Assembly (NCBI RefSeq): GCF_964656455.1
Contig: NC_135726.1
Location: 27,229,168 to 27,293,167 of the forward strand
Direction of reading: 5' to 3'
Source: Halichoerus grypus
Lineage: Eukaryota; Chordata; Mammalia; Carnivora; Phocidae
Length of the DNA stretch: 64,000 nucleotides
Part shown: piece by piece, positions 36,534 through 51,985 of the stretch
Numbering within the stretch: the stretch's first letter is position 1
Layout: the number at the start of each line of letters is the position of its first letter
Program-made: the position numbers and the translations under genes
Notes under the pieces: model-generated
What the model was told of the DNA's origin: nothing
Seen by the model: only the letters and a program-made list of their open reading frames with translations
Databases searched by the model: none

Positions 36534-37786
36534 GCCAAGGGGGACACCAGACCATGTGGGTGGATTCCACTGCACAGTGAATAGCAGCTTCAAAAGCATA
36601 GAGTCAACCGGCGGAACAGTGAGAGATATGCCAGGGCCGTCCCTGTGCAGGGGTGCATGGTGGGGGGCGGCCAGTGAGTCCGGGTCCAAGCGCAGCCCAG
36701 CGTGGGCATCTGCCCGCCTCCCGGCTCCAGGGACCCGAGACGCCACAGCCTGCCAAGGCCACCGAGAGTGATAGTATTACCAGAACAAGCTCCCAGCCAG
36801 GGTCCCAGGAACTTCACCCCTGGACAAGGCAAGCCTTAGGGGGCTTTGCTGGAACCCAGCTCAGGGGTGCAGCTGGCCCCGAAAGAGGAAGGGCAAGGCA
36901 GACAAACCAGCATGGGATTCACCCCCTCCCATGCCCCCCCGCCGACGGCTCCGGTCCCAGTCTGTCAAAAGCCTCATCCCTGTGCCAGTCTCTCCCCACG
37001 GCGCGGCGTCCCAGCCCGCAGCCCATCGGATGCGCCCAGCAGCCCTGCGGGACCAGCAGGCCAGGACTGAGGCGGAGACAGACCCAGAGAGGCCACCGTG
37101 CTCAGGGCCTGCCGTGACGACACACTGCTTCAAGCTCTCAGCGCTGACTTTGAGAGGCTGGGGCCCAGGGTCTGTGCGTGCGTCCCACACAAGGGGCTGA
37201 CCCCACAGCCAGGACCCCGTGACCCCCAGGGGGTGCCGCGGGCTCGTCTCTAGGGACCCCCGCGGGTGCACCACGCCAACACCCAGCTTCCCTTGCAGGC
37301 TCTGTAGACAGGCCCGCTGCTCAGTGGACGCCCCCCACACATAGGGACAGTCGCCAGTGACAGAACCACACCAGCTCCGCCGCTCCGGGCATTGCATGCG
37401 CATTCTCTCATTCCTTCGCCGACGGCCCCACGACGAGGGTACTGTCGTTACCCCACTGTGACAGATAATAGCAACCGAGGCGGGCTTGCCGAAATCTGGC
37501 GGCGAACCAGGAGCAGGCCCAGAGAAAGGCCGCGCCTCTCTCCAGGTGAGGACCTCCCTTGGAGGCCAGCGTGGCCGTCCTCCTCTGAGGAGGGGCCCCG
37601 CGCCCCGCTGCCCTCCCCTTGGCAGCCACACGCCGCTCTGGCCGCAGGCTGTCAGGCCGAACACCGGCTCTTTCTGTCTTACATACATTCTTGCGTGACT
37701 GCACCTGGCTTTCTTTTAGGATTGGCTTAACCCCGCTCTGGCCCGATGGCCCCTGGGCCTCTGCTGTGTTTACCGAAGAGGCACTA

Positions 37787-40217
<2,431 letters not shown>

Positions 40218-40374
40218 CTATGTCCTGCCCGCACATTCTCAAAGAGCCTCTAACCCAGACCAAGGGCTGTGTGCACAGTTCCAGGGGCGGTGCATTTAGA
40301 GAAGGTCAAACTCTTATACGAGATTAACATGTTTGTAATGCTGCTGTGCCATGTCTTCATCTTAAAATAGTAGG

Positions 40375-40530
40375 GGCCAATAGTTACATTGGACTCTTCG
40401 CATGTGTGATCATGTTTCAACCTTAATTGTCCTGAATTATATGTACCGTTTTATAGATTAGACAACTGAGGGTCAACAATGGTAAGGACCTTGGCCAGCT
40501 ATGAGCCGGGGCTCGAACCTAGACATCTGG
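40375..40530 (-). repeat. MIR-type fragment
   Basis: 'gttttatagattagacaact' followed by 'gagccggggctcgaacctag' is the antisense 'attttacagatgaggaaact ... gggattcgaacc' pattern of MIR. Ends are approximate. Confidence 0.65.
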
Positions 40531-41719
40531 TCCACCCCTTAACAGTACTCTCCGGTGCTTCCCGGAGGCCTCTGGGCATCTGCCCGTCTTTCCAGACTTG
40601 CTGAGTCTACCAGGGCGTTGGCCCCATCTTCCCATCTGATGCCCTTGGAAGAGAGGCTCAGAGGTGAGGCCAGGCAGGGGTTGGGACCCATGTCTTTGGC
40701 ATCAGGGCTCTCTTTTCACATCAGGCTGATGACTATGTCCTTGCACTTTACCCATCCAGGCCAGGCACCCCAAGAAGGGCTTTGGGGGTCTGTATGGGTT
40801 AGGTCTGAACACAAAGTCAGGGTGGGATCTGGAAAACCAGGAAGGAGCGAGGTGGACCAGGGCTGAAGGAGGTTTCGGTGACCCACAGGGCTGGCTGGGC
40901 CTCCTACCCCTCGTGCGGGGTTCTACCACACACAGCCCACAGGACAGGAGCCCCGAGGGTCCAAGCCCCAGGACAGTGTGGGGTCCCAGGTTACGTGTGG
41001 AGCAGCTGCCCTTCGTTAGCACTAGCCCTGGGACATGTGGGGGTCGGTTCCTCAGCTTGAGGATGTCGTGGGGCTGGAGGGCAGGGGACATGTTCACCAA
41101 TGAGGGTTTCCACTGGTAAACCAATAATCCAGGCCCACCTCAAATCCTTGTGAGGATTTTCCCTGAAAAAATAAGACCGAATGAGGGATTCCCAGGGGCA
41201 GGAGGCGTAAGCTTGAAGTCACACTGTCAGAAAAGAGACCCTGCTAAGATTTGAGCCTGGGTGTGCTGGACTCCAGATACCGTGCTCTTACACAGGCCTC
41301 CAGGTCTCCTCTCCTCTGAGGAAGGAGCGGAGCGGAGGCAGCAGAGTGGACCCGGGGTCTCTGGCTGCCTCAGCGTTTCCTGGCCAGGCCTCTGGGAGTA
41401 TCTGGGCTCTGGGCTCAGCCTGGAGGAGCCCCTCCCAGCCCTTCCCAATCCTCCTAACCCCTCTGAGCGTGACCCCTCGCAACCCCCTCCCACTGCCTCT
41501 GCTTAGGAGCCCTGCTGGTTTTGAAATGACCCTCGTTCTGTTGTCTCCAGCTGGACACCAGGACTGGGGAGCCTCTGGTCTTGGCCCCCCACCCCCAACC
41601 TGGTCCCAGCTGGGGAAACCTCCTTTAGACAGAAAATCTGGCCCTCTGTCTCCCTGTTCTGGCTGAGCCTCACACAGGGACATGGCCAAGGGAGGGGAGG
41701 GTGAGCAAGTGGAGGGGCA

Positions 41720-42240
41720 CCTACTGGGTGTACAACCTCCCCATTGTCCCGGGTGCTGGGATCGAACACGATCGATACTGTCCCTACCTCTCCAGAGCCT
41801 ACATTTGTGTGTGTGCGTGTGTGTGCGAGATAATTAACAGTTAAGTAAGCTCTAGAACACATCAGGAGGAAAGACTGAGGCAGTTGGTAAGGAGGAGGCC
41901 TGAGGAGTGTTGCTCTTGGACAGAGGGGAGCTGGGGAGGGCAGGATGACATTGGAGTGGAGGCTGAGGGGGGCTGGGGTGAGCTTCTTTCCTTGCGGGTG
42001 CGGAGGCCATCCTGCCCGGTGGGGGAGCCCGGGATGCAGGCCCCGGACAGGGGTGGCGTGGCGGGAAGCACCTGTCCGTGGCAGGAGGAGGGAGCCGTGG
42101 GACTGGAGTGGGGTGATGGAGGCAAGGGTGGGGCGCAGCTTGTAGGCACTTGGGCTTTCACGCTGAGTGAGATGGGAAGCTTCTGGAAGGTTCTGATGAA
42201 GAGTGTGGGAACAAGGACTCTGCTGCTGTAAGGAGAACAG
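41720..42240 (-). repeat. LINE-2 relic, antisense
   Basis: It reads as antisense L2: 'gggtgctgggatcgaacacg', 'gagcctacatttgtgtgtgt', then 'tgagtgagatgggaagcttc'. Homology may extend to about 42.78 kb ('gagatgtccaaatggacccg'). Limits are uncertain. Confidence 0.55.
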
Positions 42241-43388
42241 ACCGGAGGGGGGAGTAGGGACACCTGCTGGGAGGTTGCTGCACCCCTGCAGGGGAGAGGC
42301 AATGGCAGGTCAGGGTGCACCACACCGGCAGCTGTGCTGGGGGCCGGGGGAGGCGGGATGTGGGAGGCAGAGCCCATTAAAGCCACCTCCTCGTGTGTAT
42401 AACGAAGCTGCTCTTAGTGGGAGGAAGAGCGGGGGCAGAGCAGGTTTGGGGGAGGGTGGGAGCCGGGAGTCAGGTGGCATGTATTAATTTGAGATGTGCT
42501 GAGATGTCCAAATGGACCCGGAGGAGGCAGAACTCAGGAGGGAGGGCGGGGCTGGCCCCAGACAAGTGAGAGTTGTCCGGGTGTGTGAGGAATTGAGGGC
42601 GACGAGGCTGGAGAAGCTCACCCAGGCCCTCAGCATGGACTGGAAGAGGTTCAAGGGCTCCAGAGAGGGCACAGGCAGGAAGTGGGGAGGGGTGTGTGCA
42701 TGGGGGTGCTGCAAGGAGGGGTCGAGAGCCTGAGCAGTCTCAGTGGGGTGCAGGAACAAAGCCTTGAGGGGTGGGCTCCAGAGAGAGGGCAGGAGAAAAA
42801 ACAGTCCTAACCAGACCATGAACTAGCTTGTAAACCCCCTGCTTGGACGTGCTCAGGTTTCTGGGAGCCTGGGGCTTGTCTCAGCATCATCCAGAGGAGT
42901 GAGGAGACAGCCAACCCTGTCCATAGAGGCCTGGGTGGAGGGAGCCTGGCAGCACTGGCCACCTCCCTGTCCCCTCAGGGCCCTTGTGTCCTTACCTGTC
43001 AAGTGAGAGGATCGGGCTGGGGGACCTGGTGAAGGGCTCTGGGCCTTTGGGAGCAACTCACACCATCCCCCTAGAATTGGGCCCCGAGACAGCCCTATGG
43101 GGCTCACTCTCTCTGTCACAACAAATCCCCTGTTAACTATTTTGTATATCGCACCCAGGATTCTGTCAGAAAAGGGGATCTGGCTGCAAAAACCAGGATT
43201 GCAAAGCCACCCTGGACCAGGAAGGGTTTAAGGTCCTTCTTGAACTGACTGCTGTGGGTTTCACCCTTGCCTGCCCCGGGACCCTGTTCCAGAGACAAAC
43301 ACACAGAGAGAAGGAGCCGGGTTTCCTCAGCTGACTTGGTGGGGAGTTGACAATATTGACTCAAATTTCTTATTGAAAGTTACAAAGG

Positions 43389-43600
43389 GGGGGCGCCTGG
43401 GTGGCTCAGTTGTTAAGCGTCTGCCTTCGGCTCAGGTCATGATCCCAGGGTCCTGGGATCAAGCCCCGCATTGGGCTCCCTGCTCAGCAGGAAGCCTGCT
43501 TCTCCCTCTCCCACTCCCCCTGCTTGTGTTCCCTCTCTCGCTCTGTCAAGTAAATAAATAAAATAAATAAATAAATAAATAAAATCTTAAAAAAAAAAAA
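43389..43600 (+). mobile_element. CAN-SINE with long (AAAT)n tail
   Basis: GGCGCCTGGGTGGCTCAG head, CT-rich spacer, and an AAATAAAT tail expanded to several units, then an A-run. Target duplication gaaagttacaaag (from 43376) versus gaaagttataaag (from 43601). Confidence 0.95.
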
Positions 43601-44350
43601 GAAAGTTATAAAGGTAACCACCAGAAAAACCACAAGTAATTCCCTAATTAGCAAGAAACTGGTCGTGGAAGTGGGGCAGAGACATGGGAGGCAGGCAGGT
43701 GAGCTGAACTCCTCCGATTCCATCCTGGAGGCCACTAAATACTATGGTAGGTTGGAGGGTCAGGTTTTCCTGGACAAAACTGGGACAGAGAAATGGAAAT
43801 AGAAGTTGGAGGGGGACAGCCCTGGGAGAAGGAGTTTACTATTAATTTTATACCTCTCTGGAGTGTTAAAAATTTTTTTTTGCAATGTATTCATGTTATA
43901 ATTAAATGGACAACAATTTAAGTGGAGAGCACAATTTGATGGCTCGAGGGGAGTGAGGGGATGGGAAGGTCCTGGACTGGGGCCCAGCAGGGGCAGGGAA
44001 GCCGGTCCCCACCCAAACAGCTCCCGGGAACGACCTGGGTCCGTTGGAGGAGTGATTTGAGCGTGCACGGGCCGCTGTGGGCACAACCCCCCCCGGGCTC
44101 ACAGCCCTGCCCACTGAGGTGTCCCAGGTGGCTCATTAGGGCCCGGGGCCCGGCTCACTACCACCTGGGACTCCCGGGACCTAGGGCTCACCAGCTAGAC
44201 AGTCTAGGTGTACAGAATGGAAAGATGCTCTGGCCTAACTCAAGTCCCTAGTTCGGTAGCTGTCATCGTGGCCAAGGGAAATGGCCCAACGTCCATGAGC
44301 AAGTGCCATTTTCTGGGCCCTCGCCCCTGCTACACCACCAGGGTGTAGGC

Positions 44351-44556
44351 CAGGGTTTCTCGGGCTCAGCACTACTGACATTTTGGCCCAGATGATTCCT
44401 TGCTACGGAGGGCCGTCTTACGCACTGTAGGATGTTCAGCAGCATCCCTGGCCTCTGTCCACTAGATGCCAGTGCCACCACCCGAGTCGGGACAATCAAG
44501 CATGTCTCCAGACTTTGCCAAATGTCTCCTGGGGGCAGAGTGGTCCCCGCAGAGCA
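44351..44556 (-). repeat. MER20-like hAT-Charlie DNA transposon
   Basis: It contains 'cactactgacattttggccc', 'taggatgttcagcagcatcc', 'ctagatgccagtgccaccac' and 'tgtctccagactttgccaaa', diagnostic of MER20 in reverse orientation. It is non-autonomous and ancient. Confidence 0.8.
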
Positions 44557-44845
44557 GCAGGGGTGAGGATGGCTGAATCAGATCGGTAGTGGAGCACACA
44601 CGTCCTAAGACTGTGGGTTTAAGCCCAGAGGCTCCCACTGACAACCCGGGCACAAGACTGTAAAAGTGGGGTGTGGTCCCAACGTCTCCAGGACAGAAGA
44701 CATGTGTGCAGCCAGCGCGGACCATTCCCAGGGGCATGGAACCCCGATCTAGGGAACAAGGGCATGTAACCTTAGGGACGCCTGAAGTGACGAGCTGGTG
44801 TCACGGGAAGAGCACCCACGGGCCACCTTCCCTGCCTCACCCTTT

Positions 44846-45040
44846 TTTTTTTTTTTAAGATTTTATTTATTTGACAGAGAGAGAGACAGCAAGAGAGGGA
44901 ACATAAACAGGGGAAGTGGGAGAGGGAGAAGCAGGCTTCCCGCGGAGCAGGGAGCCCGATGTGGGGCTCGATCCCAGGACCCTGGGATCATGACCTGAGT
45001 CGAAGGCAGATGCTTAACAACTGAGCCACCCAGGCGCCCC
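44846..45040 (-). mobile_element. CAN-SINE
   Basis: Antisense full-length copy ending GAGCCACCCAGGCGCCCC. Target duplication cctgcctcaccctt (from 44831) versus cctgcctctccctt (from 45041). It is head-to-tail with the next SINE 160 bp away. Confidence 0.95.
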
Positions 45041-45202
45041 CCTGCCTCTCCCTTTATCCCCCTTTCAGCCCTCTCTGGCTTCCACTGAGCCTCTTCCCTC
45101 ACCTTCACTCCCCCTCCTCTCCTCTCTCCTTTCTTTCCCCATATTTGGTTATAACGCACTATCAAAGGATATGTTCGATTATCTCCTTATTTCCTTAGTC
45201 TT

Positions 45203-45400
45203 TTTTTTTTTTTTAAAGATTTTATTTATTTGACAGAGAGAAAGACAGCCAGAGAGGGAACACAAGCAGGGGGAGTGGGAGAGGGAGAAGCAGGCCTCCC
45301 GCTGAGCAGGGAGCCCGATGCGGGGCTCAATCCCAGGACCCTGGGACCATGACCTGAGCCGAAGGCAGACGCTTAAGGACTGAGCCACCCAGGCGCCCCA
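45203..45400 (-). mobile_element. CAN-SINE with perfect 15-bp target duplication
   Basis: Antisense full-length copy. Target tatttccttagtctt occurs at 45188-45202 and 45401-45415 with no mismatch, so it is a comparatively recent insertion. It lies 0.45 kb from GNAO1 exon 4 on its downstream (sense) side. Confidence 0.96.
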
Positions 45401-45847
45401 TATTTCCTTAGTCTTATTTAAAATATTCCAAGATAGAGGAATGGAATGTGTGTTTCCTCTAAAATGAAACAAAAATGGCATTATGTCGACTATTTTCTGC
45501 CTATATGGCTCTTGATTTGTACTTGTGGTGTCAGGGCTTCTCCAGAGGGAAAAAGCTGTTAGACTAAAGACCCTCCTTCTGGAGTGCCAGGCCCAGTCCA
45601 GGGCAAGGTGGTGACGGGCCCCATGCTCTGGGAGCCCTACTGTTAGCTGTCTCTTGTGGGCTCCGGCTCCCAGGCCCCGTCCTTACCCAGGGGGTGCGAG
45701 GAGAAGCCCTTCCGCTCTCCTTCCCGACACCCTTCCTGCCGCCCATGGCAGTTCTGACCTCAGCCAAGGACCCCTCCCTGCGCGCCCGCCCCCTCCACGC
45801 TGGCCTCCGTGCCCTGCTGGCGGCCACCCCAGCCCTGAGACACTCAC

Positions 45848-46311
<464 letters not shown>

Positions 46312-46544
46312 CTAATGTAATTTTTCTCTACTTCTTACCCAGGTAGAGCAAAGTCCCTGGAATTGGGCAAATCAGGGAGAGGGACATTTTGGTTACTTGA
46401 GAATTCCAGGTAGCTGAGGGACTGGGCCCCAGGGGAGCTGTGCCCTTGGGGGAAGGGGCATGAAGAGGCTGGTTGTCCAGTTATGTCAATATTCAATGTC
46501 AAGAGCTTAGGCCCTTGGCTGGCCCAAAGTTAAAACCTAATTTT

Positions 46545-46724
46545 TTTTTAAAAGATTTTATTTCTTTGTTTGGCGGGGGTGGGGGGGTGGGGCAGAGGGC
46601 GAGCAAGCAGGCTCCGCACTGAGCAAGGAGCCTGACACAGGGCTCGATCTCATGACCCTGAGATCATGACCTGAGCCGAAACCAAGAGTCAGATGCTTAA
46701 CCGATTGAGCCACCAGGTGCCCCC
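46545..46724 (-). mobile_element. Diverged CAN-SINE
   Basis: Antisense copy with a G-rich replacement in the body (GGCGGGGGTGGGGGGGTGGGG) and end GAGCCACCAGGTGCCCCC. Target duplication aaaacctaattt versus aaaacttaattt. It looks older than its neighbours. Confidence 0.9.
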
Positions 46725-46855
46725 AAAACTTAATTTTATTAATTTTTAGTTACTTATTTGCTTTTGACCTGTGGCCTACCTCTCCCTGGGGGTCAGGGAG
46801 GCCTAGACCCAGTTAAACAAGGGAAGGGTAGAAGGGTGAATAAAGAGATAGGGAG

Positions 46856-47064
46856 GGACGCCTGGGTGGCTCAGTCGATTAAGCAGCTGCCTTCGGCTCA
46901 GGTCATGATCCCAGGGTCCAGGGATCGAGCCCCACGTCGGGCTCCTTGCTCAGCATGGAGCCTGCTTCTCCCTCTCCCTCTGCCTGCCACTCCACCTGCT
47001 TGTGCTCTCCCTCTATCTCTATCAAATAAATAAATAAAATCTTTATTAAAAAAAAGAGAGAGAG
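46856..47064 (+). mobile_element. CAN-SINE
   Basis: Sense full-length copy: GACGCCTGGGTGGCTCAG head to AAATAAATAAAATC tail, A-run and (GA)n. Target agagatagggag at 46844-46855 and 47065-47076. It is in inverted orientation to the SINE 131 bp to its left and to those in intron 4. Confidence 0.95.
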
Positions 47065-47408
47065 AGAGATAGGGAGTTTGCCTTTCTCTGCCCCTCTCCC
47101 CTTCCTCCTTTGTCTGCGGGGCTGCGATTTTCCCAAGGCGCACCGTGGAGGCTGAGACCCTGTTGGACTTGCAGAAACAGTACGGCACAATGAACAGGTG
47201 TCCTCCCCCTTCCCTTCCTCTGGGAACCAAGCAGGGTCACCGTTCTCAGAGACGACGGATCACGTACGTGTACCCCCCAAACCGGGAAGGCAGTGGTCTC
47301 TGAAGACGCAGAGGCTCTTGGAGCAGTCACAGGACCTCCCCCGCGCCAGCACCTTGCACACTCACGCAGCCCTTCATGGCCTACAAAGCACGCTCCTGCA
47401 TGCGCGTG

Positions 47409-47434
47409 CACACACACACACACACACACACACA
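47409..47434. repeat. (CA)n microsatellite
   Basis: About 13 CA units followed by TGCACC. Intronic; likely polymorphic. Confidence 0.95.
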
Positions 47435-47824
47435 TGCACCTCATGGAGGGGCGGTGGGAGACTGCATTAGTCTCTCTCTCCGCCCCTGCCTGGCTCTCCG
47501 CTTCTGCCTGAGTCCATGCCCTTTGCTTCGTGTCTCTGCAGTTCCTGCCCCCTGGATGCAGAACACAGTTCCTCTGTCCTTGACTGTGAGTGGCTGTGGG
47601 CCCTGCTCCGGCCCATATAAGGATGTGGAAATTCCCCAGCCAGCCCTTCCGAGGCCTTGCATGGCCTTGCTTGTCCTGCTGGGCGCCCCCCATCATCATG
47701 AACACACCTGGGCTCCCCGTTCATCCCAGCAAGAGGATGAGGGACGCACGGAACATAACGGAGCCACCCTGGGTCTCTGATCCCCAGCTGAACTGCTGCC
47801 CCATGGAAAGAAATAATTGCTGTT

Positions 47825-48005
47825 GCAAGTGACCGAGTTAGGGGAGTTTGTTAGTACTGCTGTGGCCATCACTAACTGGCACGGTAGTCACTGTGTTACT
47901 ATCCCCATTTTACAGGTCAGGAAACTGAGGGCCCGAGAGAGGAAGGCACTCACCTATGCTCACAGGTGGGAAGTGCCAGAGCTGGGACTCGACATCAGGA
48001 GGCTC
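47825..48005 (-). repeat. MIR SINE fragment
   Basis: 'ccccattttacaggtcagga', 'aactgagggcccgagagagg' and 'gccagagctgggactcgaca' are the antisense MIR core and tRNA-like segment. Confidence 0.8.
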
Positions 48006-51000
48006 CGACCCCAAGGCCAGCCTCTGGGATAGAGACCCACAGTGCTGAGAGCAGCTCCCGACTGCAGCACCTGGATGGCCGACAGGGCCTGACGCAGGGC
48101 CCACAGCAAGGGCGACAGCCACTAGCCACAGGGTCTGCGCTCCATTTGAGAGGACTGCTGCTTTTCACGTCGAGATTGGAGCAGGAGATGCTGCGGAGCC
48201 CCATTCAGACCTGGGCGCCTGCCTGCTGGTCTCAGAGGGCTCCTGCAGAGGGCCCGGCTCCCCGGCTCTGCCTCGGGGGCACTCTGCTCCCGGGCGGCAG
48301 GCTGCGCGGTTTGGGAGTTAGCGTTCGGGACAGACAGGAGTTGGCGGGCCCGCAGCCGGGCTTCCTCGCCCTCACAGGGAGGTGATTCTGAGACGCGTCT
48401 GCCAGACTTTCAGAGGATGCCCAGGGTCCCGAGTCCTGGCTGCCCCAAGCCCAATCCCTGCCCCCTGCCCTGTGCGACATCCTCTCTCCCTTCATTTCCC
48501 TCTCTTCCCTGTTTCACTTCCCCTTAAATGAACTCCCCAATAAACTCCTGGTCTCAGGGTCAACTTCTCGAGGAATCCAAATCAGGACAAGAAGATGCCC
48601 ATCTGAGCCCAAGCCCCGGGCAAAGCTTACCTGCCGAGTCTTCACACATTTCTCCTGTGACAGGGCCTGCCTCAGATCACTCTCCTGACCCCCCCATGCG
48701 GCCCCTCAGCACAATACCCCGGAGGGCTCTGAAGATCAGGTCTGCCTCGTGGCCCCAGGGGGACATCCCAGCGGCAGGGCAAGAGGTATGGCTGGGAGTG
48801 CAGGGCCAGGCAAGGATCGGGGGCGGCGGCACACTGGCCCCTTTGTGTTAGCAAGCGCACAGTCCCGCAGGGCCCAGCCCAGCTTCCAGTGCAGGGCAGG
48901 GGTGTGTGTGGGGGGGCAGGTGTGCGAAGCTAAGGTAAGGAAGCCGTGAGGTGGCCGACGGGCAAACGCCCTACTCTGGGCCGGCTATGTGCTTCCCTTG
49001 GGGTTTCTCAGTAGGGTCAGCCTGAGAGGACGTGCTCCCAGAGTCAGCGGTATCTCTAAGACCCATGTCCCGCTCCTGGGGAAGCCCCTAAGAATGAAGC
49101 TACCAGAAAGAAGCAGGAAAGCACCATGGTGTTCAGGCCCCCTCATCCTCTCTGCGGCCTGGCCCCTCGCACATCCCAGGCCCCAGACAAGACACGGGGC
49201 ACTGGGAGAGGCAGGTCCAGGGAGCTGAGCGGGTGCAGGGCAGAGTGGGCCCCGCGGCATCCACCTGGGCTGAGCAGTTGGTGTCAGCATTCCGGGGACC
49301 CCCCCTCCGGCTGCCTTTCTCCCAGTTTCAGCATGCACAGGCTGGAGCCCACGGTGGGGCTGAGCCCTTGCTGGGGGTTGGGAGTGGGGTGCCCCAGGCC
49401 TGCCATATCCCTGACCTCTCGGGTCCTCTGGTGTCGGGTCTTCATCACTAGCTGATCACTCCACCCTCAAGCCCTTCCAACTCCCAGTCCTCTGACTGAG
49501 CTAGAGGCAGCACAGACTATTTCACCCGTGGCAGGTGGTTCAAGAAGTGAGGGAAATTGCTGGAAATCTGCAGGTGTTCCTTGGGTGGGGAGAGACACAA
49601 AGGAAATGAGGGTTACCACCTGGGCACTCTGTGGCTGACAGAAGATTCTATACAAAAGGTAAGTGGGGCCAAAGCCTTCTGTGGAGACTTCCCAGAATTG
49701 AGCTGTCCAGTTAGGTAGCCATTTACGCGTCAGAGGCCTGTCTACTGCGGAAGGTGGGTGGGCAAGTTTGGCGGCTGTCTACCTGGGGCAGAAAGCTACA
49801 ACTGGCCTGGAGGCTAGCAGGCCAAGCCCACAATGCCGGCCAGCCCAGATCCAGCTCCCTCGGGGTGCTGTCCCAAGATCCCGAGCCACCCACAGCTGAC
49901 ACGGAGGGCTGCCCACCAAGACAGGATGGCTTCCCAGCTTCTGAACTGTGCTGGAGATGAGTTTCTGCAGCATCTGAGCCTCCCCTGGGCCACGGGCCTG
50001 GAAAGCTGGCCCCGGGGCCTGGGTGATGGGTGCCCTAGGCAGGCAGTGACTCAGGCAGGGTGGGTGAGCAAGGCTGCTGCCTCCACCTGGGGCTAAAAAC
50101 AGGCCTATGAATCAGGGGCCTACATGCTGACGCTGCTCCCGAGTGCCTGGGTGACCTTGGGAGACCTCGGTCTTCCTCAGCTCTCCCTCCATGTGCCTGC
50201 TATCTGTCCTGCCTGTGGCCCGCGGCTGGTGAACCTGGCCAGAGCTTTCCCAACTTCCTCCTTTGGGCCCCACCTTCCTCGTTTCTGCCAGGTCTGTGAG
50301 AAGGGAGTCGGGAAGGGGGTGAGGGTGGGAGACACCCTCTGATCTGAGTGCCTTGGAGCCATACCGCACCTCCCAGCCAGGGGTGGTTTACAAACCACAG
50401 CCACTCTCACCTCCTTTGTTGGTCTCCCCACCCGTGTCCCGGAATTCCAGCAGGATGACTGCACAGCTTGGGGAAGGCTGGAAGAGCTCTCCTGCTGGGA
50501 ATTCTCCAGGGGACAGCCCAGGGGCTGGAGCTGTCCTCCCAGCTTCCTCTCGCCCCCAAGGTGCGGCGGTGCTGGGGGTCCTGTGCCGGCAGCGACTCCG
50601 CCCCGCCCCCGCCTCCCCCAGCTGCCCTTGCTGTTCCTGTCCGGTCTCCCCCAGCCCAGCTGCTCAGACGCACACTAGGCGTCATCCTTGGTTCTGCTGC
50701 TTCCCTTCCATGTCTGGGGTCCTGCTGGATTTTCCGTCAAAGCTGTTTGCAGTCAGACCACTTCTCCCCATCTTCTCACACGTCTCCCCGGGGCCAAGCC
50801 CGCACCGTCTTTCTCCTGGCTGCCCTCAGTCCCCCTCCCAAGGGCTCCCTCCCTCCCTTGCTTCTCTCTCGTCTGTTCCTCGCATGGTAGCCCGCAGGAG
50901 ACTGTTAGTGTGACATCAATTCTCCCCGAGAAAAAGAACTGAGCACACTGACATCCACATAAAAGACTGCATTTCCTAACTTTGCTGGCTGCTAGGTGTG

Positions 51001-51319
51001 GCCAAGTGACAAGTTCCACCCAATGAGAGGTCAACCAAAGTAGAGTGCCCTTTTTAAAGGGAAGTTGCACCCTTTTCTCTCACTTCCTCATTCCTTCCAT
51101 CACACTTGGATGTAATGGCTGGAGCTCTAGCAGCCAACTTGGATCATGAAGACAAGGTCCATACCCTAGAGATAGTAGAAAACAGCCCTAGGTCCTTGAT
51201 AGCTTTGTGGACACCGCATACCTTCTGGACATTTTTAAAACATTTAAAATAAATTTATTATTGAAATCATTATTTTTCAGGCTCAGATATTCATAGTCAA
51301 ACCTAATCCTAATGGGTAC

Positions 51320-51760
51320 AATAACTCTCTGTTTAAACTCTTTCAATAGCCTCTCATCATACCTAAATTCCAAACTCATTACCTTGGCCTCCAAGCCCCT
51401 GCCTAGCCCTCTGTCCCAATCTCCTCCCACTTTTCCCCTTTCATGGGGCTCCAAACACATAGCCCTTCTTTCTGCTGCCCAGGCAAACCAGGGTTATCCC
51501 ACCTCAGGGTGCTCTGTTGCCCAGATGATCTGTGCCTGGGCTCTTCCCCATCTCAAATGTCCCTTCCTCGGGGAAGGCCTCCTTGATGGCCCCAAGCAGA
51601 GTCTGTCCTGACAGCACACTGACCACATGTCACAGCTGGTGTCATGTGAGCCTGTTCCTCAGGGCAGGGATGGTTTCCTGATTTTTCACAGTTCCCCAGG
51701 TCTCACACTGTGCTTTGTACATAGCTGGTGCTCAGCAACATTTATGGGACGAGTGGGCCT
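51320..51760 (+). repeat. LINE-2 3' end fragment
   Basis: Sense L2: 'ttaccttggcctccaagccc' early and 'gggaaggcctccttgatggc' in the middle, then 'gtgctttgtacatagctggt' with 'gctcagcaacatttatggga', the decayed 'gtgcctggcacatagtaggc gctcaataaa' end. Confidence 0.65.
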
Positions 51761-51829
51761 TTGGCACTTAAATATCAGGCATGGCCCCGGTTTCTCACTC
51801 CATCCTATCTGTCCCCTGCCTCTTCTCAT

Positions 51830-51985
51830 CTGGTTGATTTCAACAGTATCTGTCGCTAATTTAATCATCACAGTAACTCTACAGGTAGCCATCCTGTTTA
51901 ACAGATGGAGAGACTGAGGCTCTGAGGTGAGGGAACTTGCCCAAGACCACGCAGCTAGTAAGGAGGACAGCCTGGAGCCAAGGGC
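51830..51985 (-). repeat. MIR SINE fragment
   Basis: 'gtttaacagatggagagact' and 'gaggctctgaggtgagggaa' and 'cttgcccaagaccacgcagc' match the antisense MIR core. Confidence 0.8.

Noticed and set aside
35190..36771. Long open frames (up to 518 codons) across 35.2-36.8 kb on both strands
   Set aside because: They run through the 200-N gap, where unknown codons cannot contain stops. The flanking parts are low-complexity GC-rich translations without any domain.
45203..45400. tRNA gene calls from CAN-SINE heads
   Set aside because: The tRNA-like A and B boxes in all 14 copies belong to SINE heads followed by CT-rich and A-rich tails. None has an intact cloverleaf.
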